NCBI RefSeq assembly: GCF_000442255.1
Contig: NZ_KE557282.1
Coordinates: 123,822-187,821 of the forward strand
Length of the DNA: 64,000 nt
Direction: 5' to 3'
Origin: Salipiger mucosus DSM 16094
GTDB taxonomy: Bacteria; Pseudomonadota; Alphaproteobacteria; Rhodobacterales; Rhodobacteraceae
Shown here piece by piece: positions 18,416 to 27,861 of this stretch. The notes under the pieces were generated by a model. That model was given only the letters and a program-made list of their open reading frames with translations. It made no database searches and had not been told where the DNA came from. Positions within the stretch are counted from its first letter, which is position 1; the number at the start of each line of letters is the position of its first letter. A program made the position numbers and the translations under genes.

Positions 18416-18934
18416 ATGCCGCGACACCTGCAACGGGAACTGCTGATCATTGCCCTGATGCTGCTGCTCCTTGCGGCCTTCGCCTTCTGGTACGTGCCGC
18501 TCTCCATCGACGTGCCGGCCGGCTTCGGCTCGGACAGCGAGGTCTCACCGCGCTTCGCGCCCTACCTTCTGGCCGCGATCATGGCCCTGGCGACGATCCT
18601 CCGGATCCTGTCGTTGGCCCTGGCCTGGGCCAAGGGCGGCCTTGACGAGATGACGGACGACATCAGCGAAGACCTCGGGACTCCGGACGAGACCCGGAAC
18701 GGGATCTTCATGAACCTGCTGACCAATTTCTACGCCTTCGTGCTGATCCCGGTCGCGGGCTTCTACCTCGCCAGCATCGCGCTGGTTGCCTACCTGGTCC
18801 GCCGCCTGGGCGAGCAACGCCCCTGGATGGTCGCGCTGACCGGCGTCGCCTGCGCGGTCTTCGTCTACCTCCTTTTCGGCCGTCTCCTGAGCGTCCGCCT
18901 TCCCGGCGGTCTGCTTGGTGACCTTCTGGATTAA
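18416..18934 (+). CDS. tctB: Tripartite tricarboxylate transporter small membrane subunit TctB
   Basis: A 172-residue membrane protein with four hydrophobic segments: about residues 8-28, 48-68, 100-125 and 135-155. Length, topology and position between TctC and TctA identify it as the small subunit of a TTT transporter. It works with TctA in the inner membrane to import the ligand bound by TctC using an ion gradient. The start follows GACGGAGCCTGAAAG. Confidence 0.88.
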   Translation: MPRHLQRELLIIALMLLLLAAFAFWYVPLSIDVPAGFGSDSEVSPRFAPYLLAAIMALATILRILSLALAWAKGGLDEMTDDISEDLGTPDETRNGIFMNLLTNFYAFVLIPVAGFYLASIALVAYLVRRLGEQRPWMVALTGVACAVFVYLLFGRLLSVRLPGGLLGDLLD

Positions 18935-18951
18935 ATCGAGAGTTCAAGCAC

Positions 18952-20478
18952 ATGGATAGCATCATCGCGGGCGCGCAGCTTGCACTGACATGGCAATCGC
19001 TCCTGGCCGTCCTGGCCGGGGTCGTGGTCGGGCAGGTCCTGGGCGCCGTTCCCGGCCTCACCGCGACGATGACCGTCGCGCTCCTGATCCCCTACACCTA
19101 CTACCTCGATCCCTGGGTCGGCGTGCCGATGCTGATCGGCATGTTCAAGGGCTCGCTCTTCGGCAGCTCGGTCACGGCGATCCTGATCAAGACGCCGGGC
19201 ACCCCGGCCGCCGCCGCCACGGTGATGGACGGCTATCCGCTCGCGCAGCAGGGCAAGGGCGAGAAGGCCTGCAAGATGGCGCTCTATTCCTCGGTCTTCG
19301 GCGACAGCTTCTCGGACATCGTGCTGATCTTCGGCGCCTCCTTCCTCGCGGCCATTGCGCTGAACTTCGGTCCGGCGGAATACACGCTGCTGGTGGCTTT
19401 CTCGCTGATCACCATGGGGTTCATCTCGGGCGCCCGGATCTGGAAGGGCATCGTCGCCATGGGCATGGGGATGCTGCTGGGCATCATCGGGCTCGACCCG
19501 GTCACGGCGACTCCGCGCATGACGATGGGCTTTCTCGAGCTGGAAGAGGGCATCGGCCTGATCCCGATGCTGATCGGCTTCCTCGCCGTGGCCGAGGTCC
19601 TGCGCCAGATGGAGCACCCGGTCGAGAAGCTGGCCACCAGCGCGGTGACCTTCTCGGAGAAGCGCGAGGACCGGCGCGTGTCCTGGGCCGAGTTCCGCAG
19701 CGTGCTTCCGACGCTGCTGAAGTCCTCGTCTCTGGGCACGGCCGTCGGTGCGCTGCCCGGCATCAGCGCGACGGTGGCGGCCTTCCTCGCCTACAACGAG
19801 GCGCGCCGGACCTCCAAGGCCCCCGAGACCTTCGGCAAGGGCGCGCTCGACGGCATCGCGGCCCCGGAAAGCGCGAACAACGCGGTTTCGGGCGCGAACC
19901 TGATCCCGATGATGGCCTTCGGCATCCCCGGTGACATCGCCGCGGCGCTGATCCTGTCCGCCCTGCTGATCCAGGGGATCACGCCCGGTCCGGTGGTCTT
20001 CCGGGACAACCCCGAGCCGATCTACGCGGTCTTCACCGCGCTGCTGCTGGCGAACGCGATCAACCTCGTCCTCGGGCACGGGCTGGTCCACATGGCTCGC
20101 CGCGTCGTCACGGTGCCCAAGCGCATCCTCTTTCCGGTGGTCATCGTGATCGCCGCCGCCGGCGCCTACGCGATGCGCGGCTCGGTCTTCGACGTCCAGC
20201 TTGTCTTCCTCTTCGGCCTGCTGGGCTGGGGCCTGACGAAGCTTGCCTTCCCGACGGTGCCGCTGCTCATCGGCTTCATCCTGATGCCGATCCTCGAGAG
20301 CAACCTGCGCATCTCGATGCTGATCGCGGGGTCGGTGCCCAATCCTCTGGGCTACTTCTTCGCCCGCCCGGCCTTCATCGCGCTGCTGGGCGCGATGGCG
20401 CTGCTGCTGATCCTCGTGCTGCGCCGTCTGCTGCGGGACCGGCAGGCGATGCGCGCGGCCGACATGGCGGGAGGCTGA
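18952..20478 (+). CDS. tctA: Tripartite tricarboxylate transporter large permease TctA
   Basis: A 508-residue large permease with about 12 transmembrane segments. Family landmarks: GVVVGQVLGAVPGLTATM at residues 22-40, GIMLG-like segments, PGTPAAAATVMDGYP near 85, and the duplicated ALPGISATVAAFLAYNEAR near 265. It forms the translocation path with TctB. It is separated from tctB by 17 bp and from the aminotransferase by 1 bp, so transporter and enzymes form one operon. Confidence 0.93.
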   Translation: MDSIIAGAQLALTWQSLLAVLAGVVVGQVLGAVPGLTATMTVALLIPYTYYLDPWVGVPMLIGMFKGSLFGSSVTAILIKTPGTPAAAATVMDGYPLAQQGKGEKACKMALYSSVFGDSFSDIVLIFGASFLAAIALNFGPAEYTLLVAFSLITMGFISGARIWKGIVAMGMGMLLGIIGLDPVTATPRMTMGFLELEEGIGLIPMLIGFLAVAEVLRQMEHPVEKLATSAVTFSEKREDRRVSWAEFRSVLPTLLKSSSLGTAVGALPGISATVAAFLAYNEARRTSKAPETFGKGALDGIAAPESANNAVSGANLIPMMAFGIPGDIAAALILSALLIQGITPGPVVFRDNPEPIYAVFTALLLANAINLVLGHGLVHMARRVVTVPKRILFPVVIVIAAAGAYAMRGSVFDVQLVFLFGLLGWGLTKLAFPTVPLLIGFILMPILESNLRISMLIAGSVPNPLGYFFARPAFIALLGAMALLLILVLRRLLRDRQAMRAADMAGG

Positions 20479-20479
20479 G

Positions 20480-21430
20480 ATGGCAGGCGGCGCTCCCTAT
20501 TTCGTCGGCTACCTCGACGGCGCCTTCATCCCGGTCGAGGACGTGCGCCTGCCGCTGCTGGCGCCCGGCGTGACCTACGCGGCCTCGGTCTTCGAGGGCA
20601 TCCGGGCCTACCGCGGGGCCGACGGCGGTGATCTCGCGCTTTTCCGGATGCGCGAGCACCTCGAGCGGCTCGTCACCTCCTGCAAGGTGCTGTGTCTCGA
20701 CGAGATACCGGACGTGGCGGACCTGGAGGCGGCGACGCTCGGCGTGCTGGAGCGTTCCGGCGCGCAGGAGGACTGCTACATCCGCATCCAGGTCTACGTC
20801 GGCGGCGACGGCGAGATGACCGCGCGCGGCCCGACCGGCGTGGCCGTGATCGCCCGCCCCAGGCCGCAGCTTGCCGCGCGGCTGCAAGACGGCCTGCGCT
20901 GCCAGGTCTCGAGCTGGCGGCGCATCTCGGACAACGCCAGCCCGGCGCGGGTGAAGGCGGCGGCGAACTACCTCAACGGTCGCCTCGCCGGGCTCCAGGC
21001 GAAGGCGGACGGCTACGACACCGCCCTGCTGCTGACCGAGGCCGGAGAGGTGGCCGAGGCGCCGGGGGCCTGCGTGCTGATCGTCCGCGACGGCGTGCTG
21101 ATCGCGCCGCCGGTGACGGCGGACATCCTCGAGAGCCTGACGCGCGACACGGTGCTGGCCTGCGCGCGGCAGGGCAGGGCGGTCTCCGAGGTAATCGAGC
21201 GGCCGGTCGACCGCACGGAACTGCACGCCGCGAGCGAGGTCATGCTCGTCGGCACGGGCATGGAGGTAACCCCCGTCGTCGGCATCGACCGCTTCGAGGT
21301 GGGTGACGGCCGGCCCGGTCCGGTCTCGCGCGCCCTGCAGGACGACTACTTCGCGCTGGTGCGCGGCACATCCGCCGCGCCCCGGGGCTGGCTTACCCCT
21401 ATCGCATCGCAACGGGAGACTACGGAATGA
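20480..21430 (+). CDS. Class IV aminotransferase (branched-chain/D-amino acid aminotransferase-like)
   Basis: A 316-residue fold-type IV PLP enzyme. N-terminal VGYLDGAFIPVEDVRLPLLAPGV and SVFEGIRAYRG match BCAT proteins. The PLP Lys is probably in NASPARVKAAANYLNG near residue 160. The C-terminal EVMLVGTGMEVTPVVGIDRF is the cofactor-phosphate region. It would transfer an amino group to or from a small 2-oxo acid. It overlaps the HyuB start by 4 bp, so its amino acid is likely part of the same pathway. Stereospecificity is not read from sequence. Confidence 0.88.
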   Translation: MAGGAPYFVGYLDGAFIPVEDVRLPLLAPGVTYAASVFEGIRAYRGADGGDLALFRMREHLERLVTSCKVLCLDEIPDVADLEAATLGVLERSGAQEDCYIRIQVYVGGDGEMTARGPTGVAVIARPRPQLAARLQDGLRCQVSSWRRISDNASPARVKAAANYLNGRLAGLQAKADGYDTALLLTEAGEVAEAPGACVLIVRDGVLIAPPVTADILESLTRDTVLACARQGRAVSEVIERPVDRTELHAASEVMLVGTGMEVTPVVGIDRFEVGDGRPGPVSRALQDDYFALVRGTSAAPRGWLTPIASQRETTE

Positions 21431-23061
21431 CGGAACTGAGCCCGGTCAAGGTCGGCATCGTCTGGGCGCGCATGAGCGGCCTCATGGACCAGGTCGGCGA
21501 GACCTGCGTGCGCACGTCGTTTTCCTCGGTCGTGCGCGAGAATTACGACTTCGCCATCGGTCTGCTCGACGCGCGCGGCCGCCAGATCGCGCAGAGCCGC
21601 CGCAGCGTGCCCTCCTTCATCGGGACGATGTCGCGCACCCTTCAGGCGATGCTCGAGAAATTCCCGGTCGAGACGCTGGACGACGGCGACGTGCTGATCA
21701 CCAACGACGGCTGGCTCGGCACGGGGCACCTCAACGACATCACCATGATCAAGCCGCTCTTCCGCAACGGGCTGCACCTCGGCTTCATCGGGTCGATCTT
21801 CCATACGGTGGACATCGGCGGCGCCCCGTCGCCGGCGGCGCGGGACTGCTACGAGGAGGGGCTCAACATCCCGCCCTCGAAGATCCTCGTGAAGGGCGAG
21901 GAGAACGCGCTGATCGTCGACATCATGAAGGCCAACCTGCGCGAGCCGGACGAGACGCTCGGCGACATCCGCGCGCAGTTCGCGGCCTATCACACCTGCG
22001 CGGCGCGGCTCTTCCGGTTGCTGGACGAGGAGGACCTCGGCGATCTCGAGGCGTTTGCCGACGAGGCGCTGGACCGCTCCGAGGCCAGTCTGCGCCGCGC
22101 CATCGAGGCGCTGCCGGACGGCACCTATACCGACGAGCTGACCGCCGACGGCTTCGAGCATCCGCTCGCGATCCGCTGCAGCCTGACGGTGAGCGGCTCC
22201 GAGATCACCGTCGACTTCACCGGCACCAGCGACCAGATCGACCACCCGGTCAATTCGCCCCTGACCTTCACGCAGGCATACAGCTGCTACGCGATCAAGT
22301 GCGCGCTCGATCCGGGCACGCCGATCAACGACGGCGCTTTCCGCCCGATCAAGGTGACCGCGCCCGAGGGCAGCCTCGTGAACCCGTCGCGGCCGGCGCC
22401 GGTCTGGGGGCGGCACCTGACCGGGCACTACATGCCGCCGGTGGTCTACGGCGCGCTCTCGGCCGTGGCGCCGGACAAGATCATCGCCGACTGCGGCTCG
22501 CCGCTCTGGAACGTCTATTTCAAGGGTCGCCGCGAGGGGGCGGACCGGCCCTTCGTCAAGATGTTCTTCATGAACGGCGGCCACGGCGCCCGGCCCACGC
22601 AGGACGGCCCGGGCTGCCTCAGCTTCCCTTCGAACGTGTCGAACCAGGCCATCGAGCAGTTCGAGAACCAGACCCCGCTGCTGGTCGAGGAAAAGGCGCT
22701 GGTGCCCGACACCGGCGGCGCCGGGCGGTTCCGCGGCGGCAACGCGCAGCGCCTGTCGTTCCGCAACATCGGCAAGGCGCCGGTCACCGTGACGATCCGG
22801 CACGAGCGGGTCGACAACCCGCCGCGCGGCCTGCTGGGCGGCGGAGCCGGGGCCGCGGGGCTCGACCTGCTGAACGGCGAGCGCATCCCGGCCAAGACGC
22901 AGACCCGGATCGCCCCCGGCGATGTCATCACCTTCCAGCCCCCAGGCGGGGGCGGCATGGGCGCGCCCTCCGAGCGCGACCCCGAGGCGATCCGCGCAGA
23001 TATCGCGAGCGGGCTGGTCAGCCCGCAGCACGCAACCGCCAAGTATGGATACGAGACATGA
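21427..23061 (+). CDS. Hydantoinase B/oxoprolinase family protein (HyuB)
   Basis: A 544-residue beta subunit of an ATP-dependent hydantoinase/5-oxoprolinase. Family signatures: GLLDARGRQIAQSRRSVPSF near residues 47-66, GDVLITNDGWLGTGHLNDI near 86-104 with metal-ligand Asp/His, and the C-terminal FQPPGGGGMGAPSERDP. It acts with HyuA to open a cyclic amide ring. Both flanking junctions overlap by 4 bp (ATGA), signalling tight co-translation with the aminotransferase and HyuA. Confidence 0.92.
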   Translation: MTELSPVKVGIVWARMSGLMDQVGETCVRTSFSSVVRENYDFAIGLLDARGRQIAQSRRSVPSFIGTMSRTLQAMLEKFPVETLDDGDVLITNDGWLGTGHLNDITMIKPLFRNGLHLGFIGSIFHTVDIGGAPSPAARDCYEEGLNIPPSKILVKGEENALIVDIMKANLREPDETLGDIRAQFAAYHTCAARLFRLLDEEDLGDLEAFADEALDRSEASLRRAIEALPDGTYTDELTADGFEHPLAIRCSLTVSGSEITVDFTGTSDQIDHPVNSPLTFTQAYSCYAIKCALDPGTPINDGAFRPIKVTAPEGSLVNPSRPAPVWGRHLTGHYMPPVVYGALSAVAPDKIIADCGSPLWNVYFKGRREGADRPFVKMFFMNGGHGARPTQDGPGCLSFPSNVSNQAIEQFENQTPLLVEEKALVPDTGGAGRFRGGNAQRLSFRNIGKAPVTVTIRHERVDNPPRGLLGGGAGAAGLDLLNGERIPAKTQTRIAPGDVITFQPPGGGGMGAPSERDPEAIRADIASGLVSPQHATAKYGYET

Positions 23062-25142
23062 ACGCAGTAGACGCCCACTTTCGCATCGGTGTCGATATCG
23101 GCGGGACCTTCACCGATGTCGTGATGCTCGACACTGGGTCGGGCCGGCTGGCCAACGAAAAGGTCCTGACCACGCCCAGCGACCCGGCCGAGGGCGTTCT
23201 TGACGGCGTCACGCGCATCCTTGGCGCGAACGAGGTCACCGCGCAGGAGGTCCGCACCGTCATCCACGGCACCACGCTGGTCGCCAACGCGCTGATCGAG
23301 CGCAAGGGCGTGCGGACGGCGCTGGTCACCACGCGCGGTTTCCGCGACGTGCTCGAGATCGGGCGCGAGCTTCGCTACTCGATCTACGATCTCTTCATCG
23401 ACATGCCCGAGGTGCTGGTCCCGCGCGGCCTGCGTTTCGAGATCGACGAACGCATGCAGGCCGACGGCGAGGTGCTGCGCGCCCCCCGCGAGGACGAGAT
23501 CCGCGCGCTGGCCGCCAATCTCCGGGAGGCCGGGGTCGAGGCGGTGGCGGTGGTCTTCCTGCACGCCTTCCGCAACGACGCCAATGAACGCATGGTCAAG
23601 GCGATCCTCGCCGAGGAACTGCCCGGGGTGACAGTCTGCACCTCCTTCGAGGTGATGCCGCAGATCGGCGAGTACGAGCGGACTTCGACGGCGGTCGCGA
23701 ATGCCTTCGTGCAGCCGATCTTCCGCAACTACGTCGAGCGGCTGGTCTCGGAGATGGGGCGGCGCAGCCTGCCGCAGGACCTTTATCTCATGCTCGCCGA
23801 CGGCGGCACCGTGCGGCACGACACGGCGGTCGAGTTCCCCATCCGGCTCGTGCAGTCGGGTCCGGCCGGCGGCGCGCAGGCGGCCGCGATCTATGGCAAG
23901 TTCGCGGGCGAAAAGGACCTGCTGTGCTTCGACATGGGCGGCACCACCGCCAAGGCCTGCCTGATCCAGGACGGCGAGCCGCTCAAGAGCGACACCTTCG
24001 AGGTCGCGCGGGTCTTCCGCTTCGCGAAGGGCAGCGGCCTGCCTCTGCAGGTGCCCGTCATCGACATGATCGAGATCGGCGCCGGTGGCGGCTCCATCGC
24101 GCAGGTCGACAAGCTGGGCCTCGTGAAGGTCGGCCCCGAAAGCGCGAGCTCCGAGCCCGGCCCGGCCTGCTACGGGCGCGGCGGGCGGCAGCCCACGGTC
24201 ACAGATGCGGACCTCGTGCTGGGATACCTCGACGCGGGCTCCTTCCTGGGCGGCGACATGGCACTCGACAAGGCCGCCGCCGAGGAGACGATCCGCCGCG
24301 AGCTGGCCGAGCCGCTGGGCCTGTCGGTGGTCGAGGCGGCCTGGGGCGTCTACGAGACCGTCAACGAGAGCATGGCGCAGGCGGCGACGATCCACGCGCT
24401 GGAAAGCGGCCGCAAGGTGCAGGATTTCGCCCTGCTGGCCATCGGCGGGGCGGGCCCGGTGCACGCCACGAACCTTGGCCGGCGCATGGGCGTCCGGCGG
24501 GTGATCTGTCCGCTCGGGGCAGGGGTGGCCTCGGCCTTCGGGTTCCTCGCCTCGCCGACCTCGTTCGAATTCGTGCGTGCGGCAATGGAGCCGCTGGCGG
24601 GGCTCGATTTCGCGCGCGTCGCCGCGATGGTGGACGAACTCGAAAAGGAAGGCCTGTCGCTCGTGGCCTCGGCCGGGGTGTTGCCCGAGACGGCCACTAC
24701 CACGATCAGCGCGCTGATGCGCTACGAGGGGCAGGGCTTCGAGGTCGAGGTCGCCATGCCGCTGTCGGTGATCGAGGCGGGCGATACCGCAGCCCTGCGC
24801 GGTCTTTTCGAGGACCGCTACCGTGTCCTCTTCGGACGTGCCGAGACCATGCAGCCCGAAATCATCTCTTGGCGGGTCGTCGTCGCCGGGCCGCGGCCGG
24901 CCCTCGAGCCCCGGTCGACCCCGCGCGGGGGCGACAGCCTGACCGGCCGCCGCCAGGTGTATTTCAGCGAGGCCGGCGATTTTGTCGAGACCCCGGTGCA
25001 CGATCGCTACCGCGTGGTCCCGGGCCTGCCGATCGCCGGTCCGGCGGTCTTCGAAGAGCGGGAGTCGACCATCATCGTGCCGCCGGACTCCACGGCCACG
25101 GTCGACGACCACGGCAACCTCATCATCGACCTCGACGGCTGA
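23058..25142 (+). CDS. Hydantoinase/oxoprolinase family protein, ATP-binding subunit (HyuA)
   Basis: A 694-residue alpha subunit. The phosphate-1 motif GVDIGGTFTDVV is at residues 10-21, HGTTLVANALIERKG near 72-86 and LCFDMGGTTAKACLI near 290 (second nucleotide loop). It phosphorylates the ring amide so that HyuB can complete hydrolysis, as in 5-oxoprolinase. ATG 23058 overlaps the hyuB stop. The neighbouring TTT transporter, aminotransferase and DUF1445 gene would fit a lactam such as 5-oxoproline or a hydantoin, which is inference. Confidence 0.93.
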   Translation: MNAVDAHFRIGVDIGGTFTDVVMLDTGSGRLANEKVLTTPSDPAEGVLDGVTRILGANEVTAQEVRTVIHGTTLVANALIERKGVRTALVTTRGFRDVLEIGRELRYSIYDLFIDMPEVLVPRGLRFEIDERMQADGEVLRAPREDEIRALAANLREAGVEAVAVVFLHAFRNDANERMVKAILAEELPGVTVCTSFEVMPQIGEYERTSTAVANAFVQPIFRNYVERLVSEMGRRSLPQDLYLMLADGGTVRHDTAVEFPIRLVQSGPAGGAQAAAIYGKFAGEKDLLCFDMGGTTAKACLIQDGEPLKSDTFEVARVFRFAKGSGLPLQVPVIDMIEIGAGGGSIAQVDKLGLVKVGPESASSEPGPACYGRGGRQPTVTDADLVLGYLDAGSFLGGDMALDKAAAEETIRRELAEPLGLSVVEAAWGVYETVNESMAQAATIHALESGRKVQDFALLAIGGAGPVHATNLGRRMGVRRVICPLGAGVASAFGFLASPTSFEFVRAAMEPLAGLDFARVAAMVDELEKEGLSLVASAGVLPETATTTISALMRYEGQGFEVEVAMPLSVIEAGDTAALRGLFEDRYRVLFGRAETMQPEIISWRVVVAGPRPALEPRSTPRGGDSLTGRRQVYFSEAGDFVETPVHDRYRVVPGLPIAGPAVFEERESTIIVPPDSTATVDDHGNLIIDLDG

Positions 25143-25181
25143 CCGCGCCGAAACCTAACGACCCCTGGAAGGCAGACGACC

Positions 25182-26339
25182 TTGGACTTTGAACTCGACA
25201 CGGAACGCAGGCTCTTTCAGAGCACCGTCGGCAAACTGGCCGAACAGCATCTCAAGGACGGCGCGCTCGCACGCGTGAGAGCGCCGGACTATCCCTTCGA
25301 CGTGGCGCGGCTCTTTGCCGAAAACGGCCTTTTCGGGATCACGATCCCCGAAGAGAAGGGCGGACAGGGGGGCACGCTGCTCGATGCCGTGATCGCCATC
25401 GAGCAGATCGCGCTGGTCTGTCCCAAGAGCGCCGACATCATCCAGGCTGGCAACTTCGGCGCGATCCGCACCCTCGCGGAATACGCCACGGCGGCGCAGC
25501 GCGAGAAGTACCTCGCCCCGCTTCTTCGGGGCGAGACGGTCATCGGACTTGGCATGACCGAGGCAGGCGCCGGCTCGGCCGTGACCGACCTTCAGACCAC
25601 AGCGCGACCGGACGGCGCGGGTTACCGGGTCACGGGCGGCAAGGTCTTCACCAGCCACTCCGCCGATGCCGACACCTTTCTCGTCTACCTTCGGTTCGGG
25701 CCCGGGACGGGCGGCATCGGGTCGGTCATCCTCGAGCGGGGCATGGAGGGCTTCTTCTTCGGCGAGCCGTCGTCCTACATGAACGGAGAGCGCTGGTGCG
25801 CGCTCTACTTCGACGAGGTCTACGTGCCGCCCGAGAACGTGCTGCTCGGCCCCGGCGGGTTCAAGAAGCAGATCAGCGGCTTCAACGCCGAGCGGATCGG
25901 CAACGCCGCACGGGCCCAGGCGCTGGGGCGCTTCGCCTTCGACACGGCGCGGGACTACGTGCACGAGCGGCGGCAGTTCGGCCGCCCGCTGGCCGAGTTC
26001 CAAGGCCTGCAATGGAAATTCGCCGATAGCCTGATGAAGCTCGAGGCCGCGCGCCTGCTGCTCTTTCGTGCCGCTGCCGGTGCGGACCGGGGCCTGCCCG
26101 ACGCGCAGCAGACGGCGCTCGCCAAGCTGGCCTGCAACCTCGCGGGGTTCGAGGCCTGCAACGAGGCGCTTCAGGCGATGGGGGGCCTCGGGTTCTGCGA
26201 CGAAAGCCTTGTCGAGTACTGCTTCCGGAAATCCCGGGGCTGGCAGATCGCGGGCGGGTCGCTGGAGATGATGCGCAACCGGATCGCCGAGGGAATCTTC
26301 GAGCGCCGCTTCCCGCAACGCCCCGAGGTCGTGCGATGA
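25182..26339 (+). CDS. Acyl-CoA dehydrogenase family protein
   Basis: A 385-residue FAD enzyme of the acyl-CoA dehydrogenase fold. The N-terminal helical domain (1-120), beta domain (GLGMTEAGAGSAVTD near 122-136) and C-terminal helical domain (RRQFGRPLAEFQ near 262) are all present. The usual catalytic Glu of the YEGT motif is Gly (IAGGSLEM), but Glu237 in NAERIG aligns with the isovaleryl-CoA dehydrogenase catalytic position. Start is TTG 25182, the only start close to a good ribosome site (GGAAGGCAG). It follows HyuA by 39 bp and precedes the aldehyde dehydrogenase. Confidence 0.88.
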   Translation: MDFELDTERRLFQSTVGKLAEQHLKDGALARVRAPDYPFDVARLFAENGLFGITIPEEKGGQGGTLLDAVIAIEQIALVCPKSADIIQAGNFGAIRTLAEYATAAQREKYLAPLLRGETVIGLGMTEAGAGSAVTDLQTTARPDGAGYRVTGGKVFTSHSADADTFLVYLRFGPGTGGIGSVILERGMEGFFFGEPSSYMNGERWCALYFDEVYVPPENVLLGPGGFKKQISGFNAERIGNAARAQALGRFAFDTARDYVHERRQFGRPLAEFQGLQWKFADSLMKLEAARLLLFRAAAGADRGLPDAQQTALAKLACNLAGFEACNEALQAMGGLGFCDESLVEYCFRKSRGWQIAGGSLEMMRNRIAEGIFERRFPQRPEVVR

Positions 26340-26376
26340 GCGCGGCCGGCGCGGCGCGAAACAGACGGAGGCATTG

Positions 26377-27852
26377 ATGCAGGACTACCGTATGTGGATC
26401 GGGGGCGACTGGCTCCCCGCGGAAAACGGCGAGACCTTCGCCTCGGCCAATCCCTACACCGGCGAGGACTGGGCCCGGTTCCCGCGCGCCGGCGCCCGCG
26501 ACGTGGACCGCGCCGTGCAGGCCGCACACGCGGCCTTCACCGAGGGCGACTGGCCGCGATGGACCGCCAGTGCGCGCGGTGCGGCGCTGGTGCGTCTTTC
26601 GGGCCTGATCGCGGAGAATGCCGACCGGCTGGCCGAGATCGAGGTCCGCGACAACGGCAAGCTGTTGGCCGAAATGTCGAACCAGTGCCGATACATGGCC
26701 AACTGGTATGCCTACTACGGCGGCATGGCGGACAAGGTCGAGGGGCGCGTGCCGCCCATCGACAAGCCCGGCGTGGTCAACATGGTGACCTACGAGCCGG
26801 TGGGCGTCTGCGCGCTCATCACGCCCTGGAACTCGCCGCTGTTGCTGCTTGCATGGAAGCTCGCCCCGGCGCTGGCGGCGGGGAATACCGTGGTCATCAA
26901 GCCCTCGGAATACACCACTGCCTCGACGGTGGAGCTGATGCATCTGGTCGAGGCGGCGGGCATCCCGCCGGGCGTCGTCAACGTCGTGACCGGCTTCGGC
27001 CAGGAGGCCGGAATGCCGCTCGTCACGCATCCGCTGGTGCGCAAGGTGGCCTTCACCGGCGGCGAGGCGGCCGGGCGCGAGATCAACGCGGCGGCGGCCC
27101 GCGACTTCAAGAAGGTGACGCTCGAGCTTGGCGGCAAGTCCCCCAACATCGTCTTCGACGACGCCGATCTCGACGCGGCGGTGCCGGGTGCGGTCTCGGG
27201 CATCTTCGCGGCCTCGGGGCAGACCTGCATCGCCGGATCGCGGCTCTTGCTGCACGAAAGTCTTCACGACGAATTCCTCGACCGCCTCGTCGGGCTGGCC
27301 AAGGCGGCGCGGCTCGGCGATCCGATGGACCCGGAGACCAACATCTCGCCGGTGGCCACCGCCGCGCAGCACGACAAGATCCTGTCCTGTATCGAGACCG
27401 CGCGCGGCGAGGGCGCGCGCTGCGTGCTTGGCGGAAACTCGGCGCGGCCCGCAGGGTCGGGCGGCTATTTCGTCGAGCCCACGATCTTCGACGGCGTGCG
27501 CAACGACATGCGCATCGCGCAGGAAGAGGTCTTCGGCCCCGTGCTGAGCGTGCTCACCTTCCGCGACGAGCACGAGGCGGTCGCCATCGCCAACGACGTG
27601 CTCTACGGGCTCGCCGCGGGGGTCTGGACCTGCGACCTCAACCGCGCGCTGCGCATGTCGCGCCGGTTGCAGGCCGGGACGGTCTGGGTGAACACCTACC
27701 GCTCCACCAGCTACACCACCCCCTTCGGCGGCTGGAAGCGCAGCGGGCTCGGGCACGAGAACGGCCGCGAGGCGATCATGGAATACCTGCAGCCGAAATC
27801 GGTCTGGCTGGCCGAACCCCAGGTCGTGGCCAATCCCTTCATCCGGCGCTGA
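26377..27852 (+). CDS. Aldehyde dehydrogenase family protein
   Basis: A 491-residue NAD(P)-dependent aldehyde dehydrogenase. The catalytic Glu is in VTLELGGKSP near residue 250 and the nucleophilic Cys in SGQTCIAGSR near 285; the cofactor-binding TPWNSPLLL and KPSEYT stretches are intact. ATG 26377 follows an ACGGAGGC ribosome site; TTG 26374 is one codon upstream. It would oxidise a semialdehyde or aldehyde from the upstream enzymes to an acid. It is convergent with the Lrp-family gene. Confidence 0.93.
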   Translation: MQDYRMWIGGDWLPAENGETFASANPYTGEDWARFPRAGARDVDRAVQAAHAAFTEGDWPRWTASARGAALVRLSGLIAENADRLAEIEVRDNGKLLAEMSNQCRYMANWYAYYGGMADKVEGRVPPIDKPGVVNMVTYEPVGVCALITPWNSPLLLLAWKLAPALAAGNTVVIKPSEYTTASTVELMHLVEAAGIPPGVVNVVTGFGQEAGMPLVTHPLVRKVAFTGGEAAGREINAAAARDFKKVTLELGGKSPNIVFDDADLDAAVPGAVSGIFAASGQTCIAGSRLLLHESLHDEFLDRLVGLAKAARLGDPMDPETNISPVATAAQHDKILSCIETARGEGARCVLGGNSARPAGSGGYFVEPTIFDGVRNDMRIAQEEVFGPVLSVLTFRDEHEAVAIANDVLYGLAAGVWTCDLNRALRMSRRLQAGTVWVNTYRSTSYTTPFGGWKRSGLGHENGREAIMEYLQPKSVWLAEPQVVANPFIRR

Positions 27853-27861
27853 CCGGGTCCG

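Noticed and set aside
22515-25112. 865-residue minus-strand open frame opposite hyuA
   Set aside because: No family-like motifs, low-complexity composition and full overlap with an intact, recognisable gene.
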